DNA from: Ogataea parapolymorpha DL-1
Taxonomy: Eukaryota > Ascomycota > Pichiomycetes > Pichiales > Pichiaceae
Length of the DNA stretch: 64,000 bases
Direction of reading: 5' to 3'
NCBI RefSeq assembly: GCF_000187245.1
Contig: NC_027862.1
Coordinates: 1,178,001-1,242,000 of the forward strand
The notes below the pieces were generated by a model that was given only the letters and a program-made list of their open reading frames with translations, was not told where the DNA came from and searched no databases. The position numbers and the translations under genes were made by a program. Shown here in pieces: positions 1-10,539 of the stretch (within the stretch, counting starts at the first letter, position 1; every line of letters begins with the position of its first letter).

Positions 1-2457
<2,457 letters not shown>

Positions 2458-2460
2458 AAA

Positions 2461-2490
2461 ATGAAATTAAATAAATTAAATAAAGTTTAA
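2461..2490 (+). promoter_or_regulatory. 9-codon upstream ORF ending in TAATG at the ERV1 start
   Basis: An ATG three bases after the MCM3 stop opens a nine-codon frame whose TAA overlaps the ERV1 ATG by one base (TAATG). If ERV1 transcripts begin upstream of 2461, ribosomes could terminate here and reinitiate on ERV1. The frame and overlap are directly visible; any regulatory role is inference, because the transcript start is unknown and could lie downstream. Confidence 0.35.
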
Positions 2491-2951
2491 TGTCAGTGGG
2501 GCCTTCTGGTAGAAAGATTATTTTAGATGAGAACGGCAAGCCGTGTCGCTCGTGCAACACGCTGCTGGACTTCAAGGCGGTGACCAAGTCGGCGACCAAG
2601 ACCGTGGCCGACGACTGTCCTCCGGACGTGGAGCAGCTCGGCCGGTCCACCTGGACGTTTCTGCACTCTGTTGCTGCCAAGTATCCGGAACAGGCGTCGG
2701 AGGAACAACAGGAGGACATGAGGACGTTTTTGCGTGTGTTTGGCAACATTTACCCATGCTGGTTCTGTGCCAAAGACTTCAGACAGTACATGGAGAAGGA
2801 CAAGCCCAAGGTGCGCACACAGGAGGAATTTGGCAAATGGCTGTGCGACGCGCACAACGAGGTGAACGAGAAGCTGGGAAAGAAGAAGTTTGACTGCAAT
2901 CTGTGGAAAGAGCGTTGGAAAGACGGTTGGAAAGACGGTAGATGTGACTAG
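2490..2951 (+). CDS. ERV1: ERV1, FAD-linked sulfhydryl oxidase of the mitochondrial intermembrane space
   Basis: Reoxidises Mia40 in the disulfide relay that folds small cysteine proteins in the intermembrane space, passing electrons to cytochrome c or oxygen. The 153-residue protein has the N-terminal shuttle pair CRSC (C19, C22), the FAD-proximal redox pair CWFC (C90, C93) in the context YPCWFCAKDF, and the structural pair C119/C136 with the 17-residue spacing of yeast Erv1. HNEVN is the FAD-binding helix. The C-terminus carries a doubled WKDG caused by a 12-bp tandem duplication (2915-2938) and ends RCD, which adds a cysteine. It follows MCM3 by only 32 bp on the same strand. Confidence 0.95.
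   Translation: MSVGPSGRKIILDENGKPCRSCNTLLDFKAVTKSATKTVADDCPPDVEQLGRSTWTFLHSVAAKYPEQASEEQQEDMRTFLRVFGNIYPCWFCAKDFRQYMEKDKPKVRTQEEFGKWLCDAHNEVNEKLGKKKFDCNLWKERWKDGWKDGRCD
2915..2938 (+). repeat. 12-bp tandem duplication at the 3' end of ERV1
   Basis: TTGGAAAGACGG occurs twice without interruption and encodes the repeated W-K-D-G near the ERV1 C-terminus. The family normally has this block once, so the duplication probably arose by slippage and stayed in frame. Confidence 0.8.
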
Positions 2952-3005
2952 ATGAAAATTGTAATTATATTTGTACATAGGTGATAATATATCAGGGATA
3001 ATACA

Positions 3006-4628
3006 TCAGGTGTAGAGAGAAAGGTTGAGTGGCACCGAGCTGCCTCTCCCGGATGGGTATAGTTTCTGTTTGTTTTCGAAACGTCTTGGTTTGGGCAGGT
3101 CTGTCTCGTTTGTGAAGCGGAACCGCGACTCGTCGATCTGGATCCTTGTCGAGGTGGCCGGTGCGCCGATGGTGTAGATCGAGGCGTCGATCTTGCGCAA
3201 GTCCGACCCGACCGCCTGCTGGGTGTTGATTTTGTTCTCGTCGGGCACCTTTGAGCGCGAGAGCGTGAATCTGTGTTTGGACTCTGCTGATGGTGGAGGT
3301 GGCGGTGGAGCTTTTTTTGTGGCTGGCACGGCCGGAGCAGACACTTTTGGGGGTGCCGGCGCGGCTGTCGGTGCCACCGATGGAGTGTACGTGGGCGAGG
3401 GGGGAGCCGGTGCTGGCGGTGCAGGAGCTGGTGGAGGCGGTGCAGAGGGTGCCTTGGTAGCCGGCAGCGAGGGAGCTGGCGCCGGAGGAGGCGGTGGAGT
3501 CGGCAAAGCAGCGGACGGAGGAAGAGTAGAGGGTGCTGCGGAAGCAGGAACAGGTGGCTGTGGAGGTGCTGGAGGTGCTGCTGGGGCTGCTGGGGGCGTA
3601 GGTGGGGCCGATGGGATGGCTGGGACAGACGATTTTGGCATGCCAGGCACTGGGGGCGCCGGAGGCGCTGCTGCAGGGGTAGGCGGGGCGGGAGGCACGG
3701 CTGTGTTCTTAGCCGGCTCCTTGGGAGCAGCAGGTGCGCTGACAGCAGGTACTGGCGGCGCGGCCATGGAGGGCACGGCAGAGGCCTGTTGCTGTGGTGG
3801 TTTTTCTATCTTTACGTCCTCCTCGCTGACCACGTGCGAGTCGTCTCTTCTGGCGTTGATCTCTGCTAGGAACGGAAGAGCGTCCGGCGAGGGGCCAGAG
3901 CTGGCAGCCGGAGCGGGCAGTTTCGAGGGCCCGGAAGAGGTGTTCTGTGGGCGTGTTGCTGGGGCAGATGGAATTGGTGGTGGAGGGGGGACTGCTGATG
4001 ACGACGGTGGAGGAGGAGCAGACGTGGACGGCAAAGGAGGGGTCGGGACAGACGAAGAGGGAAGGGGAGGAGGCGCTGGTGCCGATGAGGAAGGCATGGG
4101 AGGCGGCGGTGGGGCCGCGGACGAGGGCACTGGCGGCGGTGCGCCAGGAACAGGAGGTGCCGAGGACGTAGGCGCTGCTGGCGCTGCTGGCACTGAAGGC
4201 GCAGTTCCTGGGACGGGAGGCGCACTCCAACTTTTGGAGTCGCGTTTTGGGCGTGCCGAGGGCACCGCCGGTATTGCTGGCGCTGCCGACGCTTTTGCGG
4301 TGTCACCTCTGTGTCTAAGTTTTGGCAGTCCACCCGCAAAGATATCGCCCAATTGCGGCACTCCTGCAGGGACTGCTGGCGCAGAAGGCACAGCCGGCGC
4401 ACTGGGGGTGCTGATTGCTGGGGAAGACGAATTGGACTCCACAAGACCACCGACCATGGGCTTCGAGCGGTCATTGGTGACCGCCTTTTTCAGGGTCTTG
4501 CCCTTGCGGATGTCGCCAAGCAGCGCGTCTCTATCTGGAGTCACCTTGGGCAGCTTGGCCGGCGCCTGTGAAGGCGGCCCGCCCATTGGCGGCGCCGGAG
4601 GAGGAGGAGGTGGCGGAGGAGCTGACAT
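3006..4628 (-). CDS. VRP1: Verprolin (VRP1/WIP family), actin-patch regulator
   Basis: WIP-family partner of Las17/WASP that promotes Arp2/3 actin nucleation at endocytic patches. The 540-residue protein opens with a polyproline run, then an actin-binding WH2 segment (about residues 33-50, DALLGDIRKGKTLKK). A very long Pro/Ala/Ser-rich middle follows, and then a C-terminal Las17-binding segment with ESRFRF, DLPKPRRF and a GRGSSVPL tail. Low complexity makes the opposite strand look like a glycine-rich ORF, which is a mirror artefact. Two Arp2/3 subunits (ARC35, ARC19) are also in this window but far away. The start codon is only 40 bp from that of the divergent RRM gene. Confidence 0.9.
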   Translation of the reverse strand: MSAPPPPPPPPAPPMGGPPSQAPAKLPKVTPDRDALLGDIRKGKTLKKAVTNDRSKPMVGGLVESNSSSPAISTPSAPAVPSAPAVPAGVPQLGDIFAGGLPKLRHRGDTAKASAAPAIPAVPSARPKRDSKSWSAPPVPGTAPSVPAAPAAPTSSAPPVPGAPPPVPSSAAPPPPPMPSSSAPAPPPLPSSSVPTPPLPSTSAPPPPSSSAVPPPPPIPSAPATRPQNTSSGPSKLPAPAASSGPSPDALPFLAEINARRDDSHVVSEEDVKIEKPPQQQASAVPSMAAPPVPAVSAPAAPKEPAKNTAVPPAPPTPAAAPPAPPVPGMPKSSVPAIPSAPPTPPAAPAAPPAPPQPPVPASAAPSTLPPSAALPTPPPPPAPAPSLPATKAPSAPPPPAPAPPAPAPPSPTYTPSVAPTAAPAPPKVSAPAVPATKKAPPPPPPSAESKHRFTLSRSKVPDENKINTQQAVGSDLRKIDASIYTIGAPATSTRIQIDESRFRFTNETDLPKPRRFENKQKLYPSGRGSSVPLNLSLYT

Positions 4629-4668
4629 GGAATATTAGAAAAACATCTTAGCACCGGAAAATTTTACC

Positions 4669-5235
4669 ATGTGGCGACGGTTCTACAGTCTCAACAGGAC
4701 GCTGTTGGTAAGCAAGTTGCCATTTGACGTGACGGAGCAGCAGGTCGGCGACGTGTTCAAGGTGCTGGGCGGGGTGCGTAATGTACGGCTCGTCAAGGAA
4801 AAGGGCAAGTTCAAGGGATACGGCTACGTTGAGTTCGAGAGCGAGGAGCAGGCCCGTGCTGCCAAAGTGCAGATGCAAGGCCGTGTGATCAAAAACCTGC
4901 CAATCCGGCTGGATCTGCGTAGCGAGGTGGAACAGCGTCGCAACTATCTGGACGAGAAAAAGCACGAGATTCTGGTGGTAAGAAATCTGCCCTATGAGGC
5001 CACCGAGGACGAAGTGATGAAACTGTTTGCGCCGCTGCATGCGATTCGTTGCGGGCTTGCCAAGGCGCCGATCACCAACAAGTGTCTGGGATACGGGTTT
5101 GTGCGGTTTTTGAGCCCCAAGCTGGCACTTAAGGCGATTAAGAGGATAAAGGAGAGTCCATTGTTCTTGAAAGACAGACGGCTCAAGGTGGAATTTGCGC
5201 AGAAAAAAGAGGACGGATACAAGTACATAGTGTAA
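4669..5235 (+). CDS. Two-RRM RNA-binding protein, not assigned to a named orthologue
   Basis: The 188-residue protein consists of two RNA recognition motifs. The first begins at LLVSKLPFD with the RNP1-like GYGYVEF; the second begins at ILVVRNLPYE with RNP1-like GYGFVRF. Only about eleven residues precede RRM1, and they are basic and hydroxylated (MWRRFYSLNRT), which could be a short mitochondrial presequence; that is inference. There is no room for a later start, since the next Met lies inside RRM1. I do not recognise a specific Saccharomyces counterpart. It is transcribed divergently from VRP1 across a 40-bp gap and converges on MGE1 with a 41-bp gap. Confidence 0.85.
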   Translation: MWRRFYSLNRTLLVSKLPFDVTEQQVGDVFKVLGGVRNVRLVKEKGKFKGYGYVEFESEEQARAAKVQMQGRVIKNLPIRLDLRSEVEQRRNYLDEKKHEILVVRNLPYEATEDEVMKLFAPLHAIRCGLAKAPITNKCLGYGFVRFLSPKLALKAIKRIKESPLFLKDRRLKVEFAQKKEDGYKYIV

Positions 5236-5276
5236 TACAATCATACGTAATTATCTGATCATTAGACTATATACAG

Positions 5277-5915
5277 CTAGTTCTCTCTAACAACACCAAC
5301 CTTGGCAGGACGGAGAACTCTTCCATTGAGCTCGAATCCAGGCTGCTGGACGTGGAACACTGTTCCGGGCTCCTTGCCCTCCACAGGAGCCTGGAAAGTG
5401 GCCTCGTGGCGGTTTGGGTCAAACGGCTCGTCGACAGGGTCGATCTTGCTCAAACCGTGTCTGGCGAGCGTCTTCTCAAAAACGTCTCTGGTCATCTTCA
5501 CACCCTCGTAGAGCTGTGAGACCTCCTGATTGCTCTTCAAAGTTTCCTCCTTGACGGCATTCAGAGCGTGTCCAAAGTTATCGATACTTTCCAACAGGTC
5601 CTTGGCAAACTGCTGCAGAGCAAAGTCCTTGGCCTTTTGCATTTCTCTCTTGGTGGTCTCTTGCAAATTTCTAAAATCGGCCACAGAACGCACATATCTG
5701 TCCTTGAGCTCGGCACACTCCTTGTCCTTGGCGAGCAACTTCTCCTTGATGGAGGCGAGCTCCGACTCCAGAGAGGCGATCGACTTTTCGCCGCTGGCCT
5801 GGGCAGCCTCTGCAGCCTCCTTTCTGGCCTCGTTCTTAGCCTCGTTCAGCCACACACGGCTGGTGGCAAAACCCCGGTATCCTCTTGTTCCTTGTCTGAC
5901 TGCTCTGACCCACAT
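5277..5915 (-). CDS. MGE1: MGE1, mitochondrial GrpE nucleotide exchange factor
   Basis: Releases ADP from mitochondrial Hsp70 (Ssc1) during matrix import and folding. The 212-residue protein has a basic N-terminal presequence (MWVRAVRQGTRGYRGFATSR), a long coiled-coil helix rich in Ala/Glu/Lys, the central conserved KDLLESIDNFGHAL segment, and the C-terminal beta domain ending in the GrpE signature GRVLRPAKVGVV. Length matches the family (about 200-230). The start codons of MGE1 and the divergent PCF11 are 58 bp apart. Confidence 0.95.
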   Translation of the reverse strand: MWVRAVRQGTRGYRGFATSRVWLNEAKNEARKEAAEAAQASGEKSIASLESELASIKEKLLAKDKECAELKDRYVRSVADFRNLQETTKREMQKAKDFALQQFAKDLLESIDNFGHALNAVKEETLKSNQEVSQLYEGVKMTRDVFEKTLARHGLSKIDPVDEPFDPNRHEATFQAPVEGKEPGTVFHVQQPGFELNGRVLRPAKVGVVREN

Positions 5916-5973
5916 TCTGGTTGAGAAAATATTGGTGAAATGTTTTTTTTGTTCTTTTTTTTTTTACCCGGTC

Positions 5974-7422
5974 ATGTCTTCTGTTCAGTTCGGAAACGAC
6001 TACTACGACTCACTCCAGACGCTCACGTTCAATTCGCGGCCCATCATAGAGAGCCACACGCAGCTGGCGCAGGAGAACGTGGAGCACGCGGCGGAAATCG
6101 TCAAGGCTGTAGAGAAGCGGATCTCAAAAGCCATTCCCACACAGAAACTGTTCGCCCTTTATCTTCTAGACTCGATATGTAAAGTGGTTGGCAGTCCGTA
6201 TACTCGGCTTTTTAGCATAAACCTGTATAAGACGTTTACACAGACATACTCGCTTGTCGACGACCCGACCCGCGTCAAAATGATCAAGCTATTCAAGACA
6301 TGGAAGATGGCTAACCCAGTAACGGGAATGCCCCTGTTCAACGACGACCAGCTGGACCTCATCGAGAAGTTTCTTATTCGCGCCACCGCCAACAATAAGG
6401 TCGAGGAGCCGCTTTCCAAAGAAGTCCTCCTCAAGGACATCGACGACCTGAAACGTATGGTTGGCCAGCGACTCAACAGAGGCGCCGACCAGAAAACCAA
6501 GCAGCGCTTCGAGCTTCTTGATCAGCTGCGAAACATCATCTCGCAACCGGCCCAGATCCCCGTCCAGCAGCTCGAAGTGGTACGGAGACAGCTCGCAGGA
6601 ATCCGTGAAGACGAGTACAGAAGAGTCCAGCCACCGCCGTTTACTCAGCCGATTCCGACGGCCCCACCGGGCCCAGCGTCGCTGCCCAACATCCCTCCTG
6701 TGCCAGCGTCGCTGCCAAAGATCCCTACGCCGGCCCCGACTGCTGCTCCTGCCCCAGGTCCCGCCGTGTTCTCCACGCCTGAGTTGCAGAAACTTCTAGG
6801 ACTCAACCCAGCAAAAGCTCTCACTCCTCAGCCGTCTTTGCAGCAACAGGCTCCCGCATCTTCTGGTCTTGTGATGTTGTCCATTGAGCTGAGCCAGGTG
6901 CTACTCAACAACCACAAACCCACGGCAGACGAGATTTCTCTAATCTACTCTTCCAAGCCGAACCAGTGCTCGAACTGTCCGAAACGTTTCGCCAACACGC
7001 CAGAAGGCGCCATAGCGCGCCAGCAGCACTTAGACTGGCATTTTCGCACGAACAAGAAATTGAAGGACACGGGTAAACAGCTCTACAACAGGGCGTGGTA
7101 TTTAAACGACGCAAAATGGATCGAGTTCAAGGAAGACGAGATAGTGGGCTACACGTCAGACACTCTGGAAACCAACCGAGTGGTGATGAAGGAGGCTCTG
7201 TCCGAGGAGGAGGTCAACAAGCAGATAGTTGCCATTCCGGAAGATAGCGATAACGAGACGGTGTGTGGAATCTGTAGAGAAAAATTAGTTGGAGTGTTTG
7301 ACGACGAGATGGGCGAATGGATCTGGCGAAACGCCATAGAGAAAAAGGGCAGAGTGTACCATTATAGCTGCTGGGTGGAGACTAAGGGAAACATCAGAGA
7401 CCGGTCGCCTGAGCGGAAGTAA
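5974..7422 (+). CDS. PCF11: PCF11, cleavage factor IA subunit binding the Pol II CTD
   Basis: Component of the mRNA 3'-end cleavage and termination machinery that reads phosphorylated Ser2 CTD. The 482-residue product starts with a CTD-interacting domain (residues about 1-135; the helix with LFALYLLDSICK is diagnostic). A proline/alanine/glutamine linker follows, and then two zinc-binding modules: CSNCPKRF with downstream histidines, and CGICREKL near the C-terminus, which flank the Clp1-binding part. The frame stays open upstream to about 5530, but that extension is antisense to MGE1. The ATG at 5974 is chosen because the CID begins there (MSSVQFGNDYYDSLQ). Confidence 0.94.
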   Translation: MSSVQFGNDYYDSLQTLTFNSRPIIESHTQLAQENVEHAAEIVKAVEKRISKAIPTQKLFALYLLDSICKVVGSPYTRLFSINLYKTFTQTYSLVDDPTRVKMIKLFKTWKMANPVTGMPLFNDDQLDLIEKFLIRATANNKVEEPLSKEVLLKDIDDLKRMVGQRLNRGADQKTKQRFELLDQLRNIISQPAQIPVQQLEVVRRQLAGIREDEYRRVQPPPFTQPIPTAPPGPASLPNIPPVPASLPKIPTPAPTAAPAPGPAVFSTPELQKLLGLNPAKALTPQPSLQQQAPASSGLVMLSIELSQVLLNNHKPTADEISLIYSSKPNQCSNCPKRFANTPEGAIARQQHLDWHFRTNKKLKDTGKQLYNRAWYLNDAKWIEFKEDEIVGYTSDTLETNRVVMKEALSEEEVNKQIVAIPEDSDNETVCGICREKLVGVFDDEMGEWIWRNAIEKKGRVYHYSCWVETKGNIRDRSPERK

Positions 7423-7526
7423 GTCTGTGCGGGTCCTGGGCTCCCAATTCTCCTCACGATAGATAAATAGTCATAATAAGTCACATTGAGTGGATAATAA
7501 ATAAGTCTTAGTGTATGGCAGAAACC

Positions 7527-7749
7527 TCAGTGTTTGTGTTCCTGGCTTTCTTTGGCAAACCTGGGGGCTATAAAATCCTCGTAGACACTCACCACCACAA
7601 ACGCAGCCACGCCGAGTCCAAGTCCCGGCAATGCGCCTTTAAGCCGCTGTGTCTTATGGAACACTCCTTCGTATCTCCATGCATCTCTGCGTTAGTAGCC
7701 ATTGGAAAAATAATTACCTTTTCGTCCAAGGATCGTTTGGTTGAGCCAT
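7527..7749 (-). CDS. Complex I accessory subunit, NDUFB3/B12 family (NB2M-like), spliced
   Basis: Membrane-arm subunit of mitochondrial NADH:ubiquinone oxidoreductase. No single long ORF exists. Joining complement(7718..7749) to complement(7527..7686) gives 63 residues that start MAQPNDPWTK and run directly into RDAWRYEGVF. This reproduces the DPW-x4-AWRY spacing of the animal NDUFB3 family. A single transmembrane helix (GLGLGVAAFVVVSVY) and a charged tail ending HKH follow. Without splicing, the second exon is preceded in frame by a TAA. The gene implies a functional complex I, unlike Saccharomyces. It lies between PCF11 and the divergent FAP1, whose ATG is 81 bp away. It could be named differently in fungal complex I nomenclature. 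Confidence 0.85.
7687..7717 (-). other. 31-nt spliceosomal intron in the NDUFB3-family gene
   Basis: The 5' splice site is GTAATT (7717-7712). A perfect TACTAAC branch point is at 7697-7691, and the 3' splice site GCAG ends at 7687, only four bases after the branch motif. Length 31 is not a multiple of three, so retention shifts frame. The splice is supported by the conserved DPW-x4-AWRY sequence it creates. A second AG two bases later would break the frame. Confidence 0.8.
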
Positions 7750-7830
7750 CCCCTCAATTTAGCTTAAAAATAATAAAATCTAAAGGTGCGAAAAATAATC
7801 TTGAAAAAAAATAATTTCAAATCATCCATC

Positions 7831-10449
7831 ATGTCTGACAACATCGCAGAGTCTCTGCTGAGTGAGCTGAGACGCGGCGAGTATACCTGTCTGGTCTGCA
7901 CAGGTGAGATGGACAAGTCCTCGAAGATCTGGTCTTGTCACCACTGCTACAGGGCCTTCGATCTGCCCTGCATCCGAGATTGGGCCAAAAGAGGATCATC
8001 CACAGCGAAAGATCGTTCTTGGCGATGTCCTTCCTGCAACAACACCCATTTTAAGCTCCCAAAACAGTACACCTGCTGGTGTGGCAAGGTGCTTAACCCG
8101 CCCGAAAACGAGTTCGAGCCCCATTCCTGTGGCCAGACCTGCAACTCGCCGCTACCAAACTGTGTCCATGGCTGCTCTCTTCCTTGCCACCCGGGACCGC
8201 ATATCAAGAAGTGCACGGCCATGGGGCCTGTGATGAAATGCAGCTGTGGATCTGCCGAGCGGCAGCTCCCCTGTGTGCTGACTCCCTACAAGACGGGCTG
8301 GTCATGTTCCCGGCCCTGCAACGACCTGATGCCATGTAATTTGCACACATGCGGCCGCAACTGCCACGCTGGTCTGTGCGGTCCTTGTGAAAAACCCATC
8401 ACCGGCCGATGCTACTGTGGAAAACACACTGCTTCGCTCAAGTGCCACGAGCGTGCTCCGCTGCGGTCTCACACGGCAGCTGCACAGTGGACGGGCTGTT
8501 TCCAGTGCGACGAAGTCTGCGATGACTTACTCGACTGCGGGAACCACAGATGCACAGAACCGTGTCATGCGAAAACACCCAACGGCCACAAGTGTCCGCG
8601 GTCGCCAGCCCTACTCACCCACTGTCCATGTGGAAAGCACAAACTGGATCAGCTCGCCTCTCCAAGAACGTCCTGTTTGGACCCTGTGCCGACGTGCGGG
8701 GAGACATGCGGCAAGAAGCTGGACTGCGGCCATACGTGCTACTGGCCGTGCCACGAAGGAGAGTGTGCGCCTTGCTACGCGGTGGTGGACTCCAAGTGTC
8801 GTTGCAACTATACCCAGTACTCGGTAGCCTGTAAACTGGCGCAGCAGGGCTATGTCCCCGCGTGCAACCATAAATGCCAGGCTTTAATGAGCTGTCGACG
8901 CCACAGATGCATGGAAGTCTGCTGCGAGTACGAGCCGGTGGCTGCCGTGCGCGAGCGAAACAGACTCAAAGGAATTAGAAGGAACACTATCGACGCACGC
9001 AACACGGCCGACCAGATGACGATCGAGGCGGTCCATGTGTGCACGCGAGAGTGCGGCAAGCTGCTTTCGTGCGGCAAACATTACTGTCAGATGACCTGCC
9101 ATTTGGGGCCCTGTCGGCCGTGTCTGGAGTCCTCGTCCGAGGATCTGGTGTGCCACTGTGGCCAGACCGTCGTCTCTGCTCCCGTGCGGTGCGGAACCAA
9201 GCTCCCCGTGTGCTTGAACCAGTGTCAACGGCCAACAAAATGCGGACACCGGCCAGAGATCCACAACTGCCACGAGGACGACAAGGAGTGTCCTCGGTGC
9301 ACGGAGCGCGTGACAAAGCACTGCCAGTGCTCGAAACGCGTCGAGATCAACAACGCCATGTGCTACCAGACGGTTGTTTCGTGCGGCCGTGTCTGCAATG
9401 AGCTTCTTCCTTGTGGCAGCCACAGATGTCCTAAAATATGCCATCCGCCAGGACAGTGCCAGACTAAATGCACGAGCCAATGCGGGAAGCCGCGCGCATG
9501 CGGCCATCCGTGCCGCCAGGTGTGCCACGCACCAAAAGAGTGCAATGAGTCGATTCCATGCCAAGAACGGGTCACCGTCCACTGCGGTTGCAAACGGCTC
9601 TCGCGCACTGTTCTGTGCTCATTGAACACGGAACCTTTAGAGTGCGACGAGGAGTGCGAATTGGAACAGAGAAACAGACAGCTACTGAGCGCGCTCACAG
9701 ACGCGTCCGACGCGCCGATGGAAGGCGATATTGTGTCGCGGTTCCTGCTTCTCGAAAAAACCTATACACCATACGTTCTGTCTCTGTACTCGCAGCAAAA
9801 AGTGTGGTGCGAGAGCATAGAGCAGATTTTGCAGAAGCTCGTTTCGCGCGAGCTCGGCAGACAGACGTACCATTTCCGTCCGATGAAAAAGCTACAGCGG
9901 AAATTCATCCATGAGCTGGCCGAATCGTACAAGCTCTACAGTGAGAGCCAAGACCCAGAGCCCAAAAGGAGCGTTTTTGTGAGACTCCAGGTGAGCTCAA
10001 GACTGCCGAAAATCGGGCTGAAGGAGGCGTTGTTCGTGTCGGAGAGGATGAAAGAGAAAGAGAGAAAGAAGCGCGAGCGGGCAATCCAAATTGAAGAGCT
10101 GCGGCAGCAGAGTGCCGAGTTCAACGCCATAGTCGTGAAAGACCCGTTCATGGGCATGACTGCAGAGAAGCTCGCAGCAGAGCTTCCTGAAGAGTTGTCT
10201 GTGAAATGGCTTATGGACTCGTTTGTGATTTATGGGGACTTTGACGAATCCCAGCTGCGTGCGCTGAAGCCAGAAATTAAGGAAGTTCTCACTAGTAAGA
10301 ACCTTGCCATGGACTGTGCTCTGGCCAAGACCGACATTCCACGTACACTGATCTATGATGTGGAGCAGACCACGGAACTGCCTGCCGAAACAAAACTGGA
10401 ACCGGACCCTAATAGACTGCTCATCAGTACCTCTTTTGATTGGTACTAA
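7831..10449 (+). CDS. FAP1: FAP1, NFX1-type zinc-finger protein
   Basis: Homologue of yeast Fap1 (binds FKBP12/Fpr1) and human NFX1, thought to act as a RING-type factor in the nucleus or cytoplasm. The 872-residue protein begins with a RING/PHD-like Cys-His module (CLVCTGEM to WRCPSC, about residues 20-80). A long array of NFX1 zinc repeats of the C-x-H-x-C-x-C-H type covers about residues 90-620. An R3H-like segment (KKLQRKFIHELAESYKLYSES) and a charged tail follow. I start at the ATG at 7831 (MSDNIAESLL) because the preceding in-frame codons are an AT-rich leader. Confidence 0.92.
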   Translation: MSDNIAESLLSELRRGEYTCLVCTGEMDKSSKIWSCHHCYRAFDLPCIRDWAKRGSSTAKDRSWRCPSCNNTHFKLPKQYTCWCGKVLNPPENEFEPHSCGQTCNSPLPNCVHGCSLPCHPGPHIKKCTAMGPVMKCSCGSAERQLPCVLTPYKTGWSCSRPCNDLMPCNLHTCGRNCHAGLCGPCEKPITGRCYCGKHTASLKCHERAPLRSHTAAAQWTGCFQCDEVCDDLLDCGNHRCTEPCHAKTPNGHKCPRSPALLTHCPCGKHKLDQLASPRTSCLDPVPTCGETCGKKLDCGHTCYWPCHEGECAPCYAVVDSKCRCNYTQYSVACKLAQQGYVPACNHKCQALMSCRRHRCMEVCCEYEPVAAVRERNRLKGIRRNTIDARNTADQMTIEAVHVCTRECGKLLSCGKHYCQMTCHLGPCRPCLESSSEDLVCHCGQTVVSAPVRCGTKLPVCLNQCQRPTKCGHRPEIHNCHEDDKECPRCTERVTKHCQCSKRVEINNAMCYQTVVSCGRVCNELLPCGSHRCPKICHPPGQCQTKCTSQCGKPRACGHPCRQVCHAPKECNESIPCQERVTVHCGCKRLSRTVLCSLNTEPLECDEECELEQRNRQLLSALTDASDAPMEGDIVSRFLLLEKTYTPYVLSLYSQQKVWCESIEQILQKLVSRELGRQTYHFRPMKKLQRKFIHELAESYKLYSESQDPEPKRSVFVRLQVSSRLPKIGLKEALFVSERMKEKERKKRERAIQIEELRQQSAEFNAIVVKDPFMGMTAEKLAAELPEELSVKWLMDSFVIYGDFDESQLRALKPEIKEVLTSKNLAMDCALAKTDIPRTLIYDVEQTTELPAETKLEPDPNRLLISTSFDWY

Positions 10450-10539
10450 ATTGCATTACTTGCATCTGCTGCGCTACCGTTTTATTCGTTGCACAGCCGT
10501 TATATATAGAAACTAACATTTATTTATTTATCTAGTACC

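Noticed and set aside
3193..4638. 481-codon plus-strand ORF rich in Gly/Ala
   Set aside because: Antisense mirror of the Pro/Ala-rich VRP1 codons; no motif, and VRP1 has WH2 and Las17-binding signatures.
5530..5973. N-terminal extension of PCF11
   Set aside because: Antisense to MGE1 and hydrophobic/cysteine-rich, unlike the family; the CID starts at 5974.
7515..7814. 99-codon plus-strand ORF
   Set aside because: Antisense to the spliced NDUFB3-family gene; no family match, and its end runs into the FAP1 leader.
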